Assembly (NCBI GenBank): GCA_030427245.1
Contig: JAUHXA010000023.1
Coordinates: forward strand, 30,597 to 94,596
Length of the DNA stretch: 64,000 nucleotides
Origin: Bacteroidia bacterium
GTDB lineage: Bacteria > Bacteroidota > Bacteroidia > Chitinophagales > UBA2359
Direction of reading: 5' to 3'
Below are positions 61,015 to 64,000 of the stretch, piece by piece; within the stretch, counting starts at the first letter, position 1; each line of letters begins with the position of its first letter. The translations under genes were made by a program, and so were the position numbers. Under the pieces are notes generated by a model. The model had not been told where the DNA came from. It did no database searches and saw only the letters and a program-made list of their open reading frames with translations.

Positions 61015-61978
61015 TTTTAAAAAAATTAACAAATTTTTCTTCTAAAAAAAAATTACAAGGACGAGAAACTTGGCGAAACTGTCCTACAGGATTTACCTCT
61101 AAAAAAAAATATTCTTTTTGTTTAGTAACAATCATATCTATAGAGCCTGATTTCATATTTAATTTCTGCATAAAAGCACATAGCTTTTGTTCAATATAAA
61201 TAGGCAGTTTGTAAGGAGGAGTTCTATTAGGTTTATCATTATTATAATTTCTAAAGTCAGTTTCTGTTTGGTTATCTAACTGTGAAAAAATAGCAGAAAC
61301 ATAAAACTGTTTATTAATATAGAATATTCTTAGTTCATAAGCTTTGTCTATTTTTTCTTGAAATTTACTTGGAAAAAAAAATGATTTAGCTGATAAATCA
61401 CTATCAGATAATGTACTTGTCAGACCCCTTAATTTTTCTTTTTTTCCATAAGGGAAACTTGCTCTATCAATAGCCTTTGTAATTATATTTTCTTTTTTTT
61501 GATAAAAAACCCTAAGTTCTTCAAGGGTGGAAGTTACTAATGTATTTGGAACTTTTAATCCTAATTTTTTAGCTAAAAATAAGTTATGTAACTTGTTTGT
61601 TTGGTTATGAAAGGGGTTTCCAATATGGGGTAATTTTATTAATAGATAATGAATTGTATCGACTAAAGCTTTCCATTCTAAGTAGAGGTAATTATGTAAA
61701 ACTGATTTTTCTTCTTTTAAATCAGAAGTAAAATAAGCAATATTCATGTAACCTCTTCTATACCAAAAACCGTTCAGACTTTTATAAGAAATTACTTTGG
61801 ATGCGTTATTTTCAGGAATGCGGATTTCTATACAAACACTGTCATTATTTATGGCGAATTTTTCTAAAAGTAATTTATCTTCACGATTCACTCTTTGGTA
61901 TGCAATATCTTTATATAACATCCAATCAATAACATGATTTGTGCTACCGTCTTCTTGTTCACTTAGGATTAATATCAT
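60995..61978 (-). CDS. gwsG: Grasp-with-spasm ATP-grasp peptide ligase
   Basis: The 327-residue protein has the ATP-grasp layout of peptide-modifying ligases (MvdC/MvdD and graspetide relatives): an N-terminal 'MILILSEQEDGSTNHVIDWM' Rossmann-like lobe, 'GNPFHNQTNKLHNLFLAKKLGLKVPNTLVT', an ATP-binding Lys region ('NIITKAIDRASFPYGKKEKL'), and C-terminal 'GSIDMIVTKQKEYFFLEVNPVGQF' with the metal-binding Glu and Asn. Such enzymes join Asp/Glu side chains to Ser/Thr or Lys in a precursor. Its ATG overlaps the end of the upstream DUF6624-like gene by 20 bases. Confidence 0.9.
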   Translation of the reverse strand: MILILSEQEDGSTNHVIDWMLYKDIAYQRVNREDKLLLEKFAINNDSVCIEIRIPENNASKVISYKSLNGFWYRRGYMNIAYFTSDLKEEKSVLHNYLYLEWKALVDTIHYLLIKLPHIGNPFHNQTNKLHNLFLAKKLGLKVPNTLVTSTLEELRVFYQKKENIITKAIDRASFPYGKKEKLRGLTSTLSDSDLSAKSFFFPSKFQEKIDKAYELRIFYINKQFYVSAIFSQLDNQTETDFRNYNNDKPNRTPPYKLPIYIEQKLCAFMQKLNMKSGSIDMIVTKQKEYFFLEVNPVGQFRQVSRPCNFFLEEKFVNFFKNERNKI

Positions 61979-62954
61979 AATTGCAATTTAAAATTTGTTT
62001 TATATCGCTGCTGCTTATCATGTTGTATTCTTTTGGTAAGGATAAACTCTTGTTATTACTACTAAATCCTTTCCTATTTGCTTCTTCTTGTAAGGGTAAC
62101 AAACCTATAGAAATACGTCTTTCATCAACATGCTTAATATCTTCAATCTCGTTAAAAGCAGTTACTTTATCGTCTTTCCAATTGAATGAACCATATAGTT
62201 GGGGCATATTCTTACCCCAAATTAAACGTCTATCTACTATTCTTGTATAACTATCTGGTAGGAAATGACCATTTTTTATTGCAGTTAAAAGCTCTTTTTG
62301 AAAGAAGTCCCAATCTGAATCATTCTCTGTTAAACCATGCAGAAGTATTAGATATAAATATCTATATCCTTCTACTCCAATTTGAGAAAAGGAAGGAAAG
62401 CTTTTTTCTTCAATAAGTAATTTTAGCTTAATAATATTCAAAGAGTCTATAGTTGATAGATAATTATTCATTATGGTGTCTTTTGGATTTGCTGATATAT
62501 ACCGCCTAATCGTCTGTTCTTTCTCTCCCATTTGCAGTATTTGGGTATATACATCTATATTGATTTTATCATGATATTCTTTTCTGAATTTTGGATAATT
62601 CTCTTTTAATAATCTCCATTCATCTGTATCTATAAACATCTCAAAATATTTTATATTTTCTATATTATTCCATTCAATACCCGTTTTAAAGGAGTTTTCT
62701 AAAAAAGCAATCGTTTTTGATAAATCTCCATTACAAGCACTAACTTTTGCTGCTATTAAATAATAAAAAGGCCATGTTAGTGTGCTATTCACTTCTTTGA
62801 ATGCTTGGTTTATCAATTCCTTACTTTTTTCACATTCATTGTTTTGAAGAAAAAAAGCTGACTTTAATATTTTATAATTATAGCACGGAGAATAATACTG
62901 TGCATAAGATAGACTCGAATGAAATAACAATGAAAGAATGAAAATATACTTCAT
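61959..62954 (-). CDS. DUF6624-like exported protein of the RiPP operon
   Basis: The ATG at 62954 starts a signal peptide ('YIFILSLLFHSSLSYAQ'). The 331-residue protein has an N-terminal helical, TPR-like half and a C-terminal half that resembles DUF6624 ('YLYLILLHG', 'DSYTRIVDRRLIWGKNMPQLYGSFN', 'VDERRISIGLLPLQEEANRKG'). Such proteins recur in Bacteroidota RiPP and other loci without a known role. The end overlaps gwsG by 20 bases, so it is translated with it. It might act in the periplasm on the exported product, or in immunity; both are guesses. Confidence 0.75.
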   Translation of the reverse strand: MKYIFILSLLFHSSLSYAQYYSPCYNYKILKSAFFLQNNECEKSKELINQAFKEVNSTLTWPFYYLIAAKVSACNGDLSKTIAFLENSFKTGIEWNNIENIKYFEMFIDTDEWRLLKENYPKFRKEYHDKINIDVYTQILQMGEKEQTIRRYISANPKDTIMNNYLSTIDSLNIIKLKLLIEEKSFPSFSQIGVEGYRYLYLILLHGLTENDSDWDFFQKELLTAIKNGHFLPDSYTRIVDRRLIWGKNMPQLYGSFNWKDDKVTAFNEIEDIKHVDERRISIGLLPLQEEANRKGFSSNNKSLSLPKEYNMISSSDIKQILNCNYDINPK

Positions 62955-63130
62955 TATTGATAGATAGTAATATGGTGTTATTATTTTCAAAAGCATAATG
63001 GATAGGAAAGCACAGTGTAATTTAAATTTATTTTGCATTTAAAAAATACAATTTTGTTGGTTTTTGAATACCTGCAATCAATAATTACACTGTACTATTT
63101 GTTATAAGAATGTGATTACTAAACGTATTC

Positions 63131-63346
63131 TTAATCACTTGAGGATCCTGAAAAATAAGAAATACCTGTAGGTGGATCATCATCATCACAGACAAAATCA
63201 GTATCTGTTCCTTGGTCTGAACCACCATTAGGTAAACAGGTTTCACATTGCACTCCTCCTACAATTTTTGCCAAATTGCTTATCTCTGAAGGTGCAAACT
63301 TTTGGAAGAGAGAGTTATTTAATTCTTCTAAATTTAATTTATCCAT
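63131..63346 (-). CDS. gwsA: Grasp-with-spasm RiPP precursor with GG leader
   Basis: Start at ATG 63346; a longer frame has no leader features. The 71-residue peptide has a leader ('MDKLNLEELNNSLFQKFAPS', then 'EISNLAKIVGG', residues 1-31) of the type cut by C39 peptidases after Gly31. The 40-residue core is rich in Asp, Ser, Thr and Gly with Cys34, Cys37 and Cys53 and a D-D-D-D run at 54-57, which are plausible targets of side-chain ester or amide formation by the ATP-grasp ligase and of the SPASM enzyme. It is the first gene of the operon. Confidence 0.85.
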   Translation of the reverse strand: MDKLNLEELNNSLFQKFAPSEISNLAKIVGGVQCETCLPNGGSDQGTDTDFVCDDDDPPTGISYFSGSSSD

Positions 63347-63439
63347 AATGTTAAAATTTTTAATGTTAAAAAAGAAATAAATGCTAAAAATAAAGTCCTT
63401 CAAAAAATCTTGTCGACAATCATTCTATTGAACTTGCTT

Positions 63440-63447
63440 CAAATATA
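63440..63447 (-). promoter_or_regulatory. Candidate -7 element for the RiPP precursor
   Basis: CAAATATA on the plus strand reads TATATTTG on the minus strand, matching TAnnTTTG, about 94 bases upstream of the precursor start. A TTTG at 63463-63460 gives only 12 bases of spacing. Confidence 0.45.
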
Positions 63448-63622
63448 ACAGAAATTTATCAAAAAAAAAAAACTGTGTATCAGCTACTTAAAAAAGAAGC
63501 ATTTTTATCAAAAAATGACAAGATTATTACAAATATACTCAAAATTTATATCAATTACACCAAAAACTTCCAATTAACAACAGACTGCAATTGTAGTAAC
63601 AATTCATCAGTCAATTCTGTAA

Positions 63623-63862
63623 CACTAAATAGTGCCTGAACGGAAACTCACAGAGGGTTTATAATCAATGTATTGTAGTTGAAAAAACATTTGAACTTTT
63701 TTGAAAATCAAAGAACTGATATAAGTTCAATAAATTCCTAATAAATGATAGTCAGTTTGCTATGGAAATACAAAAATTGCCTTAAAAAGTTCGTTTATTT
63801 AAGTATTTAGTTATGTTTTGAAATTCAGTTAGTTAAGGGTTTCCGTTCAAGCACTAAATAGT
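63623..63862. repeat. Inverted repeat pair of about 24 bp enclosing 191 bases
   Basis: CACTAAATAGTGCCTGAACGGAAAC (63623-63647, shown as one 25-base arm with CACTAAATAG and TGAACGGAAAC parts) faces GTTTCCGTTCAAGCACTAAATAGT (63839-63862) in inverted orientation with a few mismatches. The enclosed DNA has no gene. It may be an old non-autonomous element or the relic of one. Confidence 0.5.
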
Positions 63863-64000
63863 ATTGTTATAACATTATTTAGTTTTTTGCGTATAAAATG
63901 AATTTAAACTAAAGAGATGTGTTTTTTTGAGGAAAGGAAGGGTTTTGTTGAGAAATATATGATTTAGTGTTTGGGAGAATGTATTGAAGGGTTTATTTGA

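Larger units (their letters stand above)
63347..64000. other. AT-rich end of the window, no gene seen
   Basis: This 654-base stretch contains the probable promoter of the RiPP operon and an inverted repeat pair. I see no open frame with coding character. Confidence 0.5.

Noticed and set aside
63623..63862. Complete IS with terminal repeats
   Set aside because: No open frame between the arms and no clear target duplication, so only an inverted repeat is claimed.
63347..64000. A second precursor peptide near the RiPP operon
   Set aside because: No short frame with a GG-type leader or start codon with coding character was found on either strand.

Overview
The window looks like a chromosomal segment from a low-GC member of the Bacteroidota, probably on the Saprospiria/Cytophagia side. 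The evidence is T9SS-type C-terminal sorting domains on three large secreted proteins, a GldN homologue, SprB-like repeats, promoter motifs of the Bacteroidota type (TAnnTTTG), many Sec/lipobox leaders and AT-rich intergenic DNA. No rRNA, tRNA, CRISPR array or transposase gene was seen.

Layout. 1-9.2 kb: the 3' end of a giant T9SS surface protein, a small barrel-like protein, a DksA-type zinc-finger protein, a ZU5-like surface protein, a zinc-ribbon membrane protein and a Na+/solute symporter strikingly like animal high-affinity choline transporters. 9.3-24.9 kb: mostly housekeeping genes, namely a YcaQ/AlkX-type DNA glycosylase, tgt, a CYTH protein, a five-LysM hydrolase, a MESH1-like alarmone hydrolase, leucyl aminopeptidase, a TPR histidine kinase, a thioesterase, lipoproteins, a glycerophosphodiesterase and a DinB-like protein. 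25-43 kb: two Omp28-like T9SS proteins, the GTPase der, shikimate kinase, an arsR-flavoprotein pair with a repeated operator, a SPOR/BNR protein, a DUF3124 lipoprotein and threonine aldolase. 43-55 kb: a DEDDh exonuclease, msrB and msrA, an Omp85-like barrel fused to a CotH/FAM20-like kinase-type domain, a Roco (LRR-ROC-COR) protein, a 98-bp tandem array, gldN, an RlaP-type nucleotidyltransferase and a transglutaminase-like coiled-coil protein.

54.9-63.4 kb: the most notable part is a minus-strand ribosomal-peptide (RiPP) locus of the 'grasp-with-spasm' type. In transcription order it has a 71-residue precursor with a GG leader, a DUF6624-like secreted protein, an ATP-grasp ligase (gwsG), a small coupled ORF, the SPASM-domain maturase (gwsS), a C39-peptidase ABC exporter, a Uma2-family protein and an HlyD-type adaptor. 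Several of the genes overlap by about 20 bp. The precursor would be modified by the ATP-grasp/SPASM pair, cut after GG by the C39 domain and exported with help from the HlyD protein.

The gwsS gene is split by a 179-bp non-autonomous insertion with 17-bp terminal inverted repeats, GTAA/TTAC ends and a perfect 8-bp target duplication, all resembling an IS66-derived MITE. Removing the element with one target copy restores an uninterrupted frame of about 358 residues. Other repeats include two 137-bp inverted-repeat elements 20 kb apart in opposite orientation, the five-copy 98-bp array that shares their core, a triple-hairpin REP-like element, and a TIR element framed by 38-bp direct repeats. 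The final 650 bases hold no convincing gene.
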